A stretch of DNA of 64,000 nucleotides, taken from contig JALUBH010000025.1 in NCBI GenBank assembly GCA_027050775.1, positions 1-64,000 of the forward strand, given 5' to 3'. The position numbers and the translations under genes were made by a program. Every line of letters starts with the position of its first letter. Position 1 is the first letter of the stretch. This document shows positions 9,641 to 18,613 of this stretch, piece by piece. The stretch is from Campylobacteraceae bacterium (GTDB taxonomy: Bacteria > Campylobacterota > Campylobacteria > Campylobacterales > Sulfurospirillaceae). A model generated the notes under the pieces. The model searched no databases and was not told where the DNA came from. It saw only the letters and a list, made by a program, of their open reading frames with translations.

Positions 9641-10927
9641 ATGAGCAACAAAAAGCTGATGGAAGAGGATTTAAAATATATTTTTCACCCATGTACACAG
9701 ATGAAAGACCATGAGAAGATTCCGTTGATACCTATAAGAAAGGGGAGAGGTGCATATATATATGATTTTGACGGAAATATTTATTTGGACTGCATAAGTA
9801 GTTGGTGGGTAAATCTTTTTGGACATAGTAATAAATATATTAACTCAAAGATAAAAGAACAAATTGAAGAGTTAGAGCATGTGATTTTTGCCGGCTTTAC
9901 GCACAAACCGGCTATAGATTTGGCAAGGAGGCTGATTGCTATCACTCCCAAAGAGTTAAAAAAACTATTTTTTGCCGATAACGGTTCGAGTGCGATAGAG
10001 ATAGCTTTGAAGATGTCTTTTCAATACTTTAAAAACAGAGGTGAAACAAGAGCAATTTTCGTCTCTTTGGAAAATTCATACCATGGGGAAACGATGGGGG
10101 CATTGGCTATCAGTGATACAGGTCTTTATAAGGATATATACAGTGATATACTTTTAAAAACAGTCCATGCAAAATCCCCATCTTTAGTTTGTGAGAGTGA
10201 AGCCTTGAATGATATGAGGGCAGTTTTAAGAAGATATAAGGGTAAAGTTGCATCTGTTGTTATTGAACCGTTAGTTCAATGTGCAGGCAGTATGCAGATG
10301 TATGATCCTAGTTATATCACAAAACTAAGAGAGATTTGCGATGAAGAAGGAGTTTTTTTGATTGCAGATGAGATTGCAGTAGGATTTGGAAGAACAGGAA
10401 GTATGTTTGCTTGTGAACAAGCCGGTATCAGTCCGGACTTTCTATGTCTCTCAAAAGGTATAACAGGTGGTTATATGCCTCTTTCCATTGTGCTTTTTAC
10501 TCAAGATATATATGATGCTTTTTATTGTGACTATAGCGAAGGAAAATCCTTTTTGGATTCACACTCTTATACAGGAAATACCCTTGCTTGCGCAGTAGCA
10601 AATGCTGTTTTGGATATCTTCGAAAATGAGAATATTATCGAAAAGAACAGGGAAAAGATAGAGTTGATGAAGAGTCTCACAAAGCCACTCGAAAAATTGC
10701 CAAATGTAAAAGAGGTAAGACAAAGAGGAATGATTTGTGCGATTGAGTTGCAAGGATATGATGCAAAGCAAAGAGTGGGGCTTACATTTTTCCAAAAAGC
10801 CCTTAAAGAGGGTATATATATCAGGCCATTAGGTGATATTATCTATTTTATGCCACCGTATATCATAACAAATGAAGAGATAAAAAAGATGGTTGGAGTA
10901 GTTGAAAAACTTTTACATGTAGTGTAG
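9641..10927 (+). CDS. bioA: Adenosylmethionine-8-amino-7-oxononanoate aminotransferase
   Basis: PLP enzyme that makes 7,8-diaminopelargonate from KAPA in biotin synthesis, using SAM as amino donor. FHPCTQMKDH near the N-terminus and the CISSWWVNLFGH segment are typical of BioA rather than other class III aminotransferases. SYHGETMGAL, the ADEIAVGFGRTG motif and the PLP lysine in LSKGITGG (Lys272) are present. The length (428 aa) is normal. No other bio genes are adjacent. The ATG has AAGGA upstream and a TATAAT further upstream. Confidence 0.93.
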   Translation: MSNKKLMEEDLKYIFHPCTQMKDHEKIPLIPIRKGRGAYIYDFDGNIYLDCISSWWVNLFGHSNKYINSKIKEQIEELEHVIFAGFTHKPAIDLARRLIAITPKELKKLFFADNGSSAIEIALKMSFQYFKNRGETRAIFVSLENSYHGETMGALAISDTGLYKDIYSDILLKTVHAKSPSLVCESEALNDMRAVLRRYKGKVASVVIEPLVQCAGSMQMYDPSYITKLREICDEEGVFLIADEIAVGFGRTGSMFACEQAGISPDFLCLSKGITGGYMPLSIVLFTQDIYDAFYCDYSEGKSFLDSHSYTGNTLACAVANAVLDIFENENIIEKNREKIELMKSLTKPLEKLPNVKEVRQRGMICAIELQGYDAKQRVGLTFFQKALKEGIYIRPLGDIIYFMPPYIITNEEIKKMVGVVEKLLHVV

Positions 10928-10930
10928 AAT

Positions 10931-10979
10931 TTTACAACTGTTTTCGATGATGGCTATCGTTTTTGCTATTTGTTGTAAA
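10931..10979. terminator. Stem-loop after bioA
   Basis: Arms TTTACAAC and GTTGTAAA (8 bp, perfect) enclose a 33-nt interior that itself contains CGAT/ATCG. It lies immediately after the bioA stop, in the convergent gap with the class II aldolase-like gene. It is AT-rich and lacks a classic T-run, so a terminator role is tentative. A second small hairpin follows at about 10980-10998. Confidence 0.35.
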
Positions 10980-11019
10980 TCTCTGTCAAAGAGATATATG
11001 CCATATCCTTTTATAATTA

Positions 11020-11472
11020 TTATGTTTGTAGAATTTTTTTCATATAGTTGTATATCTCTATATCAGCTCTTTCATACCAGTCATCAAACTGTTTGGGGTC
11101 ATAAACCCAAATTTCCTTGATGATTTTATATCCAAAATAATCGAGTGGTTTTATGCTTTGGTGAGTTAGGGCGTAGGATGTTGTAAATGGAGGCATAACA
11201 TAAGCTATGTATTTTGCTTCACTGATGTTTTTGTAGATATTCAAATGTATGTCGGCGTCCATGCTAGCTTCATTCCATCTGTAGTCTTTTTTTGAGTATA
11301 ATTTTATGAAATCTCTGTTTTCAAGATTGTCAAATATGGCATTTTTCTTATTGATGATAAATTGATCTTTTTCTATTCTCGCAGATATAGATCCGTGAAA
11401 AATACCAAAAAAGTTTTTTCTAAACATCGACAGAGCTACACTTTTCATCTCATTTTTCAAATAATCATTCAC
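11020..11472 (-). CDS. Class II aldolase/adducin-like protein lacking metal-binding histidines
   Basis: A 150-aa protein with the class II aldolase/adducin N-terminal fold. GIFHGSISARIEKDQFIIN matches the usual GNxSxR...FLIT region, and SMDADIHLNIY matches the SSE..LH..IY region. The family's metal-binding HTHP segment is replaced by YVMPP, so canonical aldolase or dehydratase chemistry is unlikely. The function is unknown and may be structural or regulatory. The start is GTG with AAGG about eight bases upstream. It is divergent from rsmH, with about 60 bp between them. Confidence 0.65.
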   Translation of the reverse strand: MNDYLKNEMKSVALSMFRKNFFGIFHGSISARIEKDQFIINKKNAIFDNLENRDFIKLYSKKDYRWNEASMDADIHLNIYKNISEAKYIAYVMPPFTTSYALTHQSIKPLDYFGYKIIKEIWVYDPKQFDDWYERADIEIYNYMKKILQT

Positions 11473-11534
11473 AATTTAGCCTTTGTTTACCCATTATTTG
11501 GTATTATATCCAAAACAATTAAAGGTGTCATAAA

Positions 11535-12446
11535 GTGAAAATTCCACATATTCCTGTTTTGATAGATGAGGTTAAAGAGGTATTTAAAGATATAAAAGAT
11601 GGGTATATTGTGGATTGTACCGTTGGATATGGGGGGCATAGTGAGGCACTTTTGGAACAAAATCAGGATATTAGACTTATATGTTGCGATCAAGATATAA
11701 TTGCTATAAATTTCAGCAAAAAAAGATTGAAAAGATATGGTGATAGGGTGATATTTGAAAATGATAAATTTTCCAATATCATAGGCAAGTATTCAAACTA
11801 TCCTATAAGAGGAATTTTAGCGGATATAGGAGTATCTTCCTTGCAACTTGATGATGAGAGTAGGGGCTTTGGGTTTGGTAGCGAAGTGCTTGATATGAGG
11901 ATGGACAGAAATAATCCTCTAAGTGCTTATGAAATTGTAAATGAGTATTCCCAAGAAAAGCTAGAAGATATATTAAGAGATTATGGCGAGGTAAGAGACT
12001 TTAAGCGAGCGGCTAAAATGATTTGTAAAGCTAGAGAGCTTGGAGATATTAAAAGTTCTAAGCAACTAGCTGGTATATTTAAGAAATTTTCATCAAAAAA
12101 AGGCATAAATCCTGCAACACTTGTGTTCCAAGCAATAAGGATAGAGGTAAATGATGAATTAGGAGAGCTTGCAAAATTGTTTGATGCAATTGAAAATGCT
12201 GATTTAAGTAACTGCCTGATAGCTATTGTATCTTTTCATTCTTTAGAAGACAGAATCGTCAAGAGGGTTTTTAAAGAGTTTGCGAGGAGTTGTATCTGTC
12301 CTGTTGGAGTTATGAAGTGTGAATGTGGAAATAATCACTCCTTAGGAAAGATTTTGACTAAAAAACCAATCACCCCAAGCACAGAAGAGATAAAGAAGAA
12401 CCCAAGAAGCAGAAGCTCCAAGATGAGAGTATTTAAAATCAAATGA
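11535..12446 (+). CDS. rsmH: 16S rRNA (cytosine1402-N4)-methyltransferase RsmH (MraW)
   Basis: SAM-dependent methyltransferase for C1402 in the ribosomal P site. HIPVLIDEV at the N-terminus, the SAM motif VDCTVGYGGHSEALL, the GILADIGVSSLQLDDESRGF block and the C-terminal SFHSLEDRIVK are all diagnostic. The length of 303 aa is typical. The start is GTG with AAGG upstream. Its stop overlaps the ATG of the FtsL-like gene by 4 bp, matching the mraW-ftsL order of division clusters, although the rest of the dcw cluster is absent here. Confidence 0.96.
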   Translation: MKIPHIPVLIDEVKEVFKDIKDGYIVDCTVGYGGHSEALLEQNQDIRLICCDQDIIAINFSKKRLKRYGDRVIFENDKFSNIIGKYSNYPIRGILADIGVSSLQLDDESRGFGFGSEVLDMRMDRNNPLSAYEIVNEYSQEKLEDILRDYGEVRDFKRAAKMICKARELGDIKSSKQLAGIFKKFSSKKGINPATLVFQAIRIEVNDELGELAKLFDAIENADLSNCLIAIVSFHSLEDRIVKRVFKEFARSCICPVGVMKCECGNNHSLGKILTKKPITPSTEEIKKNPRSRSSKMRVFKIK

Positions 12447-12757
12447 AAAATAAAAATCATAAAAAAATCGTTAAGAAAGCTAGTGATAAAAAACAACTTT
12501 TAGACAAGATAGATGAAACCATAGATGAAGAGAAAAATCTAGATTTTAAACTTTTGGCTATAGTCTATCTCTCTATGATAGTAGGATTGCTCATCATCTT
12601 GCCAAAGATATATATAAAAAATGAGATTTACTATACAAGCCGACAGATAAGTAAAATTTCCAGCGAATACTCCGTCTTGAAAGAAGAAAATAGATTCTTA
12701 AAGCAAAAAGTAGAATCTATAAAATTTAAAAATCAAGTCCTAGACACGGTATTTTAA
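12443..12757 (+). CDS. Small single-pass coiled-coil membrane protein, FtsL-like
   Basis: A 104-aa protein with a charged N-terminus (residues 1-33), one hydrophobic segment (about 36-55) and a C-terminal heptad-like region (about 65-98). This is the FtsL/FtsB topology. Its position directly after rsmH, with a 4-bp overlap, is where ftsL normally sits. Sequence similarity to FtsL cannot be judged by eye because the family is very divergent. The inferred role is a bitopic divisome subunit. Its stop codon overlaps the ATG that opens the repeat-encoded ORF. Confidence 0.6.
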   Translation: MKNKNHKKIVKKASDKKQLLDKIDETIDEEKNLDFKLLAIVYLSMIVGLLIILPKIYIKNEIYYTSRQISKISSEYSVLKEENRFLKQKVESIKFKNQVLDTVF

Positions 12758-13014
12758 TGATGAAATCATACAGAGCGTCAGCTCGTGCTTCAGTAGAGCG
12801 TGAATTGGCAAGGAATTCACTTCCTTGCCAAGATGACAATAATAAAAAATCATACAGAGCGTCAGCTCGTGCTTCAGTAGAGCGTGAATTGGCAAGGAAT
12901 TCACTTCCTTGCCAAGATGACAATAATAAAAAATCATACAGAGCGTCAGCTCGTGCTTCAGTCGCGAGGAATTTTTGCGGAATTTACTTCCGCAAAAAGG
13001 GGACAGCTAAATGA
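12757..13014 (+). CDS. Repeat-encoded open frame of 85 codons (translation uncertain)
   Basis: The tandem array forms an uninterrupted frame from an ATG overlapping the FtsL-like stop (TAATG) to a TGA overlapping the RND transporter ATG (ATGA). Because 84 is divisible by three, the product carries a 28-residue repeat beginning K-S-Y-R-A-S-A-R-A-S. The Shine-Dalgarno signal is weak. It may be only a passenger frame of the repeat, or it may carry translation through to the transporter. No known protein domain is recognised. Confidence 0.3.
   Translation: MMKSYRASARASVERELARNSLPCQDDNNKKSYRASARASVERELARNSLPCQDDNNKKSYRASARASVARNFCGIYFRKKGTAK
12763..13005 (+). repeat. Tandem 84-bp palindromic repeats, two full copies and a divergent third
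   Basis: Two identical 84-bp units (12763-12846 and 12847-12930) are followed by a third (12931-13005) that matches for about 32 bp and then diverges. Each carries a 23-nt hairpin in the same place: 12807-12829 and 12891-12913 have arms GGCAAGGAA/TTCCTTGCC, and 12974-12996 has core arms TTTGCGGAA/TTCCGCAAA. The loop is TTCAC or TTTAC. The sequences beside the hairpin (GAATT before, AAG..GACA after) are conserved although the stem is not. An inverted relative lies at 26952-27016. It is not a CRISPR, since no unique spacers exist. Confidence 0.9.
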
Positions 13015-16000
13015 TAAAGAGATTTATAACATTTGCAGTGGAGAAGTCTATACTTAACCACATTTTTTTACTTTTTATGATTGTCTTAGCCTTCTTTTCA
13101 TACCAAAAAATCCCAAAAGAGATTTTTCCCCCATCAAATTTGGAAACTATATCCGTAACCGGTTATTACGCAGGGGCAAGCCCTGATATATTGGACAAAA
13201 TAGCTGTAAAACCACTTGAAGACGAACTTAGAAATCTAAATGATATGGATAGGATGGAGAGCAGCGTCAAAAACGGTTTTTTTAAGATACTCATATATCT
13301 AAGAGAGGGTTCAAATCAGTCAGAAGTTCTTGATGATGTAAAAGATGTAATATCTGCAGTCAAAAAAGATTTTCCAAGTGACATGGACGAGCCTGTTGCA
13401 AAAATTTTAAAAACTTCATATCCGCTGGCAACTATAGCCATAGCATCAGATCAACCCAAAGAGAAGATGCTAAAAGTTGCGGATGAGTTAAAAACCAGAC
13501 TCTCAAAGATAAAAAACCTAAGCGATATAAGCATAAGAGGTGATGCAGACGAAGAGCTATTGATAAAGATAGAAGATAGAAAACTAGATGCTTATGGCTT
13601 GAGCGCAGATGAGGTTGCTTCAAAGCTGAGCTCCATCAGTAGCATCTATCCTATAGGACTCATCAAACAAAGAGGGGGGCATCTCTTCGTAAGTACTATT
13701 TCGGGTGAAAAAAATATTCAAAAGATAAGAGATATGCTTTTGAAATTTGGAACTAAAACTCTTAGACTAAAAGATATAGCAACAGCCAGTTTTCAACTAG
13801 CAGAGCCAAATGAAATTTCACATTTTAATGGAAAGCCAAACATATCCGTAAACACAAATAAGGCAAAAGAGGGAAATGCTATAACTTTGGTAAAAGATAT
13901 AAAAAAAGTCCTTAAAAGTTTTGGTAGAAGATACAAAAAGTATGATTTTGAGGTCTATACAGATACCTCTATATGGATAAGAAATCGTCTAAACACAGTT
14001 ATATCAAATATCATTTTTGGGCTAATCCTAGTCTCCTTGTCGGTTTATATATTTATCAGCGGAAGAATAGCTTTTATAGTGGGGCTTGGTATTCCTGTGA
14101 GCTTTTTTATCGGTTTGATTGCTATGGATTTGATGGGGTTTAGTCTAAATATGCTCTCTTTACTTGGCGCCTTGATAGCTCTTGGTATGCTGGTAGATGA
14201 GGCCATAGTGGTGGCTGAAAACATCTATAAGCATCTTGAACGAGGAGATAGCCCGAAAATGGCTGCTATAAACGGAGCTACTGAAATGTTTCCAGCGGTT
14301 ATTACATCAACTTCTACTACGATATTTGCTTTTTTACCTCTGCTCATTATGTCAGGTGACATGGGCGTGTTTATGAGGGTTTTGCCTATAGTTATATCCA
14401 TTTTGCTTCTAAGTTCGCTATTTGAAGCGTTTTTCTTTTTGCCTCTACACGCAAAAGATTTTCTCAAAGCAAAAACAAAAGAGCAAAAAAATGAGTCTTG
14501 GTGGAATAGCTGGAATAAGTTTTACAAAGTTACGCTCTCTTTCTTGCTTAGATACAAAAAAACTTTTTTGATTGGATTTTTGATTTTTAATGTAGGCTCC
14601 ACAATATATCTTCTAAAAAGATCAAATTTCCAGCTTTTCCCTGACTTTGACAATACGCAGATATATGTGAGTGGAAAGGTAAACATCAACTTTAAATTAC
14701 AAGAGACTCAAAAACTTGTAACTAAAGTAGAGAAGGTGCTTTTGGATAAATTGCCAAAAAGTGAAGTCTCTTCTGTTACTTCTATATCAGGTTTTATGCT
14801 TGATGCAAAGTTTCAACCACACATGGCAGAAAATAATTTTCAAATTTTTATAAATCTGCACGAGAGAAAGCCTGAGAATTTTTATAATAAATACATCAAC
14901 CCTTATCTGTCACCATCATACGATAGCAGTGATATGAAAAGAGTAATGAGTGCAAGAGAACTGTTAAAAGAGATAAAAAAATATACCAAACAATTTGCAA
15001 AAAGTAAAGATTTTAATGAATTTAAGGTGATAGTCCCGGGAGCCGGTATAGTTAAAAGTGATGTCGAACTTGCTTTTAGCTCCAAAGATAATAACTCTAT
15101 AAAAAAAGCTCTTCATATAGTGGAAAATAAAATGAAAAAAATAAAAGGTGTTTTCAATATATACGATGACAAAGAAGCAGGTGAAAAAGAGGTAAAACTT
15201 AGAGTAAATGAGTATGGTTTTGTTTTGGGTTTTAGCGAGAGATACATAGCTTCACTTTTGAGACCTTACTTTTTTGCCTCAGATGTTAATAAGATGACAT
15301 ACAACAAAGAGCTTATAGATATAGTTACTCAAGATATAAATAAAGACAAAAAAGAGACTTTGGAGAATTTTTATGTTGACATTCCGGGAACTCTAAAAAA
15401 AGTTCGACTTAGTGAAGTTGTTGATTTTGAGTATAAAAACAGTGATGCAAATATATATAAGGACGATGGCGTCAGAGTTAGCACGATATATGCATCTTTG
15501 CATAAAAAAAGGATAACATCAACAAAGCTTTTAGAAAAATTGAAATCGACTTTTGAAAAAGTGAAAAAGATGGGGGTAAAAATCAAAATCAAAGGTGAAG
15601 AAAAAGAGAATAAAAAGATACAAAAAGAGATGGCGGAAGCTGGTGTTATAGCCATATTTTTGATCTTTATCGCTCTTGTCTGGATGTTTGATTCGATAAT
15701 TCTTTCAGTGGTTGTGCTCACATCCATACCTCTTTCACTTTTAGGTGTCTTAATTGGGCACTTAGTGATGGGTATGAATCTTAGTATGCCATCACTTTTG
15801 GGTATAGTCGGTCTTAGCGGAGTTGTTGTAAATGATGGGATTATCATGATTGATTCGCTAAAGAGAGCTAAAAATATGCAAGAGATTTTATCTTTAGCAA
15901 CAGGAAGACTTAGGCCTATATTATTAACATCTATAACTACCGTACTTGGTCTGTCAACTCTGATGTTTTTTGCTGCAGGTCAATCAGTCATACTTCAACC

Positions 16001-16097
16001 TATGGCCATAGCTTTAGGCTTTGGTATAGCATGGGCTACGGTTTTAAATCTTTTTTATATTCCATTGCTGTTTGTGTTGATTAAAAATTTTAAATAG
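13011..16097 (+). CDS. RND family efflux transporter permease subunit
   Basis: A 1028-aa AcrB-superfamily inner-membrane transporter, with twelve expected transmembrane helices and two large periplasmic loops. Visible landmarks are FPPSNLETISVTGYY near the N-terminus, GMLVDEAIVVAENIYKHLERG in TM4 (about residue 395), and SLPS/GLSGVVVNDGIIMID in TM10 (about 940). The TM4 acidic pair is Asp-Glu rather than Asp-Asp, and TM10 lacks the AcrB-type lysine, so it belongs to a divergent branch. No periplasmic adaptor or outer-membrane factor gene is adjacent. AAGGGG lies nine bases before the ATG, just after the third repeat hairpin. Confidence 0.88.
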   Translation: MIKRFITFAVEKSILNHIFLLFMIVLAFFSYQKIPKEIFPPSNLETISVTGYYAGASPDILDKIAVKPLEDELRNLNDMDRMESSVKNGFFKILIYLREGSNQSEVLDDVKDVISAVKKDFPSDMDEPVAKILKTSYPLATIAIASDQPKEKMLKVADELKTRLSKIKNLSDISIRGDADEELLIKIEDRKLDAYGLSADEVASKLSSISSIYPIGLIKQRGGHLFVSTISGEKNIQKIRDMLLKFGTKTLRLKDIATASFQLAEPNEISHFNGKPNISVNTNKAKEGNAITLVKDIKKVLKSFGRRYKKYDFEVYTDTSIWIRNRLNTVISNIIFGLILVSLSVYIFISGRIAFIVGLGIPVSFFIGLIAMDLMGFSLNMLSLLGALIALGMLVDEAIVVAENIYKHLERGDSPKMAAINGATEMFPAVITSTSTTIFAFLPLLIMSGDMGVFMRVLPIVISILLLSSLFEAFFFLPLHAKDFLKAKTKEQKNESWWNSWNKFYKVTLSFLLRYKKTFLIGFLIFNVGSTIYLLKRSNFQLFPDFDNTQIYVSGKVNINFKLQETQKLVTKVEKVLLDKLPKSEVSSVTSISGFMLDAKFQPHMAENNFQIFINLHERKPENFYNKYINPYLSPSYDSSDMKRVMSARELLKEIKKYTKQFAKSKDFNEFKVIVPGAGIVKSDVELAFSSKDNNSIKKALHIVENKMKKIKGVFNIYDDKEAGEKEVKLRVNEYGFVLGFSERYIASLLRPYFFASDVNKMTYNKELIDIVTQDINKDKKETLENFYVDIPGTLKKVRLSEVVDFEYKNSDANIYKDDGVRVSTIYASLHKKRITSTKLLEKLKSTFEKVKKMGVKIKIKGEEKENKKIQKEMAEAGVIAIFLIFIALVWMFDSIILSVVVLTSIPLSLLGVLIGHLVMGMNLSMPSLLGIVGLSGVVVNDGIIMIDSLKRAKNMQEILSLATGRLRPILLTSITTVLGLSTLMFFAAGQSVILQPMAIALGFGIAWATVLNLFYIPLLFVLIKNFK

Positions 16098-16151
16098 AGT
16101 ATAATATAAGATCATATAATATCTATAAAAATATATCTCAAGGAGAAGGTT

Positions 16152-18095
16152 ATGTCGATAGCGAAGAAGATGTTTATACCCATGTTTTTACTTTTACTGC
16201 TTTTAGTCGCAGTATTGGTTGGGGATTTTTATATATCCTCATCAAAAGAGAAGAGTAAAGTGAGAAATGAAGAGGTTAAAAATTATATCAACTTTTTTAA
16301 TGATGAGTATAAAGTAAAAAAAGACTTTGGCTTGGTAGGTTCATTGTTGTTAAGTGACAATAAGTATGTAACTTCTTTGGTTTTGGGCGGTGATAGAATG
16401 TATGCCGAAAAAGGCTTGATGAAGTTAGATACAAGATTTAAAAGAGACACGGATTATAAAAATATAAAAATTCACATACATGATGCAAATGTGCATAGCT
16501 TGCTTAGGGTTTGGAAACCAAAGAAATGGGGTGATGACCTCTCTTCGTTTAGAAAAACTCTTGTAAGGGTAAAAGAGACGAAAGAGCCTCTTGTGGCTAT
16601 TGAGCTTGGTCGTGCAGGTTTGGTTCTAAGAGGAGTATCTCCTATCATAGAGCAAGGCAAATATCTTGGATCGGTAGAGTTTATGCAAGGCTTTAACTCT
16701 ATGGTTAAAGATGGTAGAAAATCAAAGTATGATGTACTTGTAGTTTTGAAAAAAGAGTATCTTAAAGTAGCCACACTTTTGAAAAAATCAAAAACTATCG
16801 GAGATTATGTATTGGCAGTTAGTGGAAATAGTGCTAACATGGAATTTTTCAATGAGTTAAATAGTGTAAATATCACAAAAACAAAAACTATGCTAAAAAC
16901 TAAAGATTATGTCTTTGCATCTATACCTATGAGGGATTTTAGTGGCAATATCGTAGCTTATGCACTTGTAGGTCAAAATAAAAAGATAGCATATAGTGCG
17001 GTTGACAAAGCAATATCTGTTGTAAAAAAACAGATGCTTATATCTGTTTTTGCATTTTTAATTTTATTTGTGATATTGTATTTGATGATTAGGTTTGCTG
17101 TGCTGAAACCTATAAATGATTTAACAGTAAGAGCAGCCGATCTCTCTAGGGGAGATGGTGATTTAACTAGACAATTAGAGATAAATGGCAATGATGAGAT
17201 AGCAAAGGCTAGTACAGAGATAAATAATTTTATAGAAAAAGTGAGGGTTATGACAGAGGAAGCCAAGCATATATCTGCAGAAAACTCTTCTATTGCAAAC
17301 CAATTATCTTCTACAGCTCTAGAAGTTGGTAGGATGGCAGAAAATTCTACTGAGGCCACTAACGAGGCGAGTGCTAAATCTATGGAGATTAAATCAAATT
17401 TAGAAATTTCAGTTCAAGAAGCAAAAGATGCTAAAGACGAGCTAGAAAAGGTAAATGTCCACATGCACGAAGCCAATAAATCAATCTTAGCGCTAGCAGA
17501 GGATATACAGCAAAGTGCTACAGTTGAGATAGAATTGGCAGATAAAATACAGCAACTCAGCTCAGATGCAGCTCAGGTAAAAGATGTTTTGACGGTGATT
17601 TCTGATATCGCAGATCAAACAAACTTACTAGCCTTAAATGCTGCTATAGAGGCAGCTCGTGCGGGTGAGCATGGAAGAGGTTTTGCAGTTGTTGCGGATG
17701 AAGTAAGGAAGTTAGCTGAGAGAACTCAAAAGTCATTGGTAGAGATAAATGCTACCATAAATGTCATAGTGCAATCTATAGTAGAAGGTAGTGAAGAGAT
17801 GAGTACAAACTCTAAAAAAGTTGAACAGTTATCCCAAAGTGCTTCAAGCGTAGAAGAAAAGATCAATGATATGACAGATATATTGCAAAAAGCAGCAACA
17901 AAAACATCAGAAACTATAGAAAAAAGCAATACAGAAACACAAAAAGATGTAGATGAAATAGCAGATCAAGTCTCTCTAGTTAATGAGATATCTTCTAAAA
18001 ATGCAAGAAGTATGGAAGAGATAGCAAGTGCTGCCGAGCATCTAAATGATATGACAGAGACATTAAACAATAAATTAAATGAGTTTAAAACTTGA
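16152..18095 (+). CDS. Methyl-accepting chemotaxis protein with periplasmic Cache-like sensor
   Basis: A 647-aa transmembrane chemoreceptor. TM1 is at about residues 7-28 and TM2 at about 296-316. The periplasmic region between them includes [16 protein letters not shown] and LVLRGVSPI, resembling double-Cache domains of the dCache_3 type. HAMP follows TM2 (AVLKPINDL...). The cytoplasmic hairpin tip is [20 protein letters not shown] at about 488-508. The tail has no CheR-binding pentapeptide. The ligand cannot be inferred. AAGGAG precedes the ATG, and a TATAAT-like stretch lies in the 54-bp gap after the RND gene. Confidence 0.93.
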   Translation: MSIAKKMFIPMFLLLLLLVAVLVGDFYISSSKEKSKVRNEEVKNYINFFNDEYKVKKDFGLVGSLLLSDNKYVTSLVLGGDRMYAEKGLMKLDTRFKRDTDYKNIKIHIHDANVHSLLRVWKPKKWGDDLSSFRKTLVRVKETKEPLVAIELGRAGLVLRGVSPIIEQGKYLGSVEFMQGFNSMVKDGRKSKYDVLVVLKKEYLKVATLLKKSKTIGDYVLAVSGNSANMEFFNELNSVNITKTKTMLKTKDYVFASIPMRDFSGNIVAYALVGQNKKIAYSAVDKAISVVKKQMLISVFAFLILFVILYLMIRFAVLKPINDLTVRAADLSRGDGDLTRQLEINGNDEIAKASTEINNFIEKVRVMTEEAKHISAENSSIANQLSSTALEVGRMAENSTEATNEASAKSMEIKSNLEISVQEAKDAKDELEKVNVHMHEANKSILALAEDIQQSATVEIELADKIQQLSSDAAQVKDVLTVISDIADQTNLLALNAAIEAARAGEHGRGFAVVADEVRKLAERTQKSLVEINATINVIVQSIVEGSEEMSTNSKKVEQLSQSASSVEEKINDMTDILQKAATKTSETIEKSNTETQKDVDEIADQVSLVNEISSKNARSMEEIASAAEHLNDMTETLNNKLNEFKT

Positions 18096-18128
18096 TAGCT
18101 TCAAGAAGTCCGTTATATAATAGTGAGG

Positions 18129-18152
18129 AAAGCCCTAGTTTATAGGGCTTTT
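18129..18152 (+). terminator. Rho-independent terminator after the chemoreceptor gene
   Basis: Perfect 9-bp arms AAAGCCCTA and TAGGGCTTT with the loop GTTTA are followed by a T-rich stretch on the plus strand. It sits 34 bp after the chemoreceptor stop and directly before the stop of the convergent superoxide reductase gene, and could serve both. Confidence 0.85.
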
Positions 18153-18156
18153 ATGT

Positions 18157-18549
18157 TTATTGTTCTACAGTTACAACTACTGGAGTTGATTCCCAAACTC
18201 CGTGTTTTGTACAGTATGCTTGGGCTACTAAATTTAGTTTTTTAGTAGTTGGTATGATGTTAAATGTGACTTCAACATGTCCTTTTGCACCTTGTCCACC
18301 AAGGGTTCCCGGAACAAAATCAGCTCTTCCTAAAAGAGTTTCTCCGTTGTAAAGTGCAATATTTGCTATAAAATGATCAAAATCATCAGGGTGAGTATAT
18401 TCATTTCCAACTTTTACTGTTACAGGAAAAGACTCACCGTTTTTTGCATTGTCACTACAATGAACAAATGGAGAGTGTCTATCTATATAATCTTTTTTAG
18501 ATTCTCTTTCAACTGTGTCTATATCGACATAACGATTAATCTTTGGCAT
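18157..18549 (-). CDS. Superoxide reductase (neelaredoxin/desulfoferrodoxin family)
   Basis: A 130-aa class II superoxide reductase that reduces superoxide to peroxide with a mononuclear iron centre, used by anaerobes and microaerophiles. The iron ligands are visible: His in DRHSPFV, two His six residues apart in HPDDFDHF, and Cys/His in YCTKHGVWES near the C-terminus. The N-terminal rubredoxin-like desulforedoxin domain is absent, so this is the short type. The glutamate-lysine motif near the active site is changed (KKDYIDRH). AAGGAG precedes the ATG. It is a single gene converging with the chemoreceptor. Confidence 0.85.
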   Translation of the reverse strand: MPKINRYVDIDTVERESKKDYIDRHSPFVHCSDNAKNGESFPVTVKVGNEYTHPDDFDHFIANIALYNGETLLGRADFVPGTLGGQGAKGHVEVTFNIIPTTKKLNLVAQAYCTKHGVWESTPVVVTVEQ

Positions 18550-18613
18550 AATTTCTCCTTGAAATTTTTTTTATAATGTCATTTTAGTATAAATAAGATT
18601 AAATTTGTCTTAT

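Noticed and set aside
12726-12937. Two overlapping leftward frames of 65 codons with an internal 28-residue repeat
   Set aside because: They are antisense shadows of the 84-bp tandem array, with no ribosome site and no independent homology.
12757-13014. Possible CRISPR array
   Set aside because: The repeats are directly adjacent, without unique spacers, and only two and a half to three copies exist with a variable hairpin.
13310-13325. GGTTCAAATC, like a tRNA T-arm
   Set aside because: It lies inside the RND coding sequence, with no acceptor stem or cloverleaf around it.
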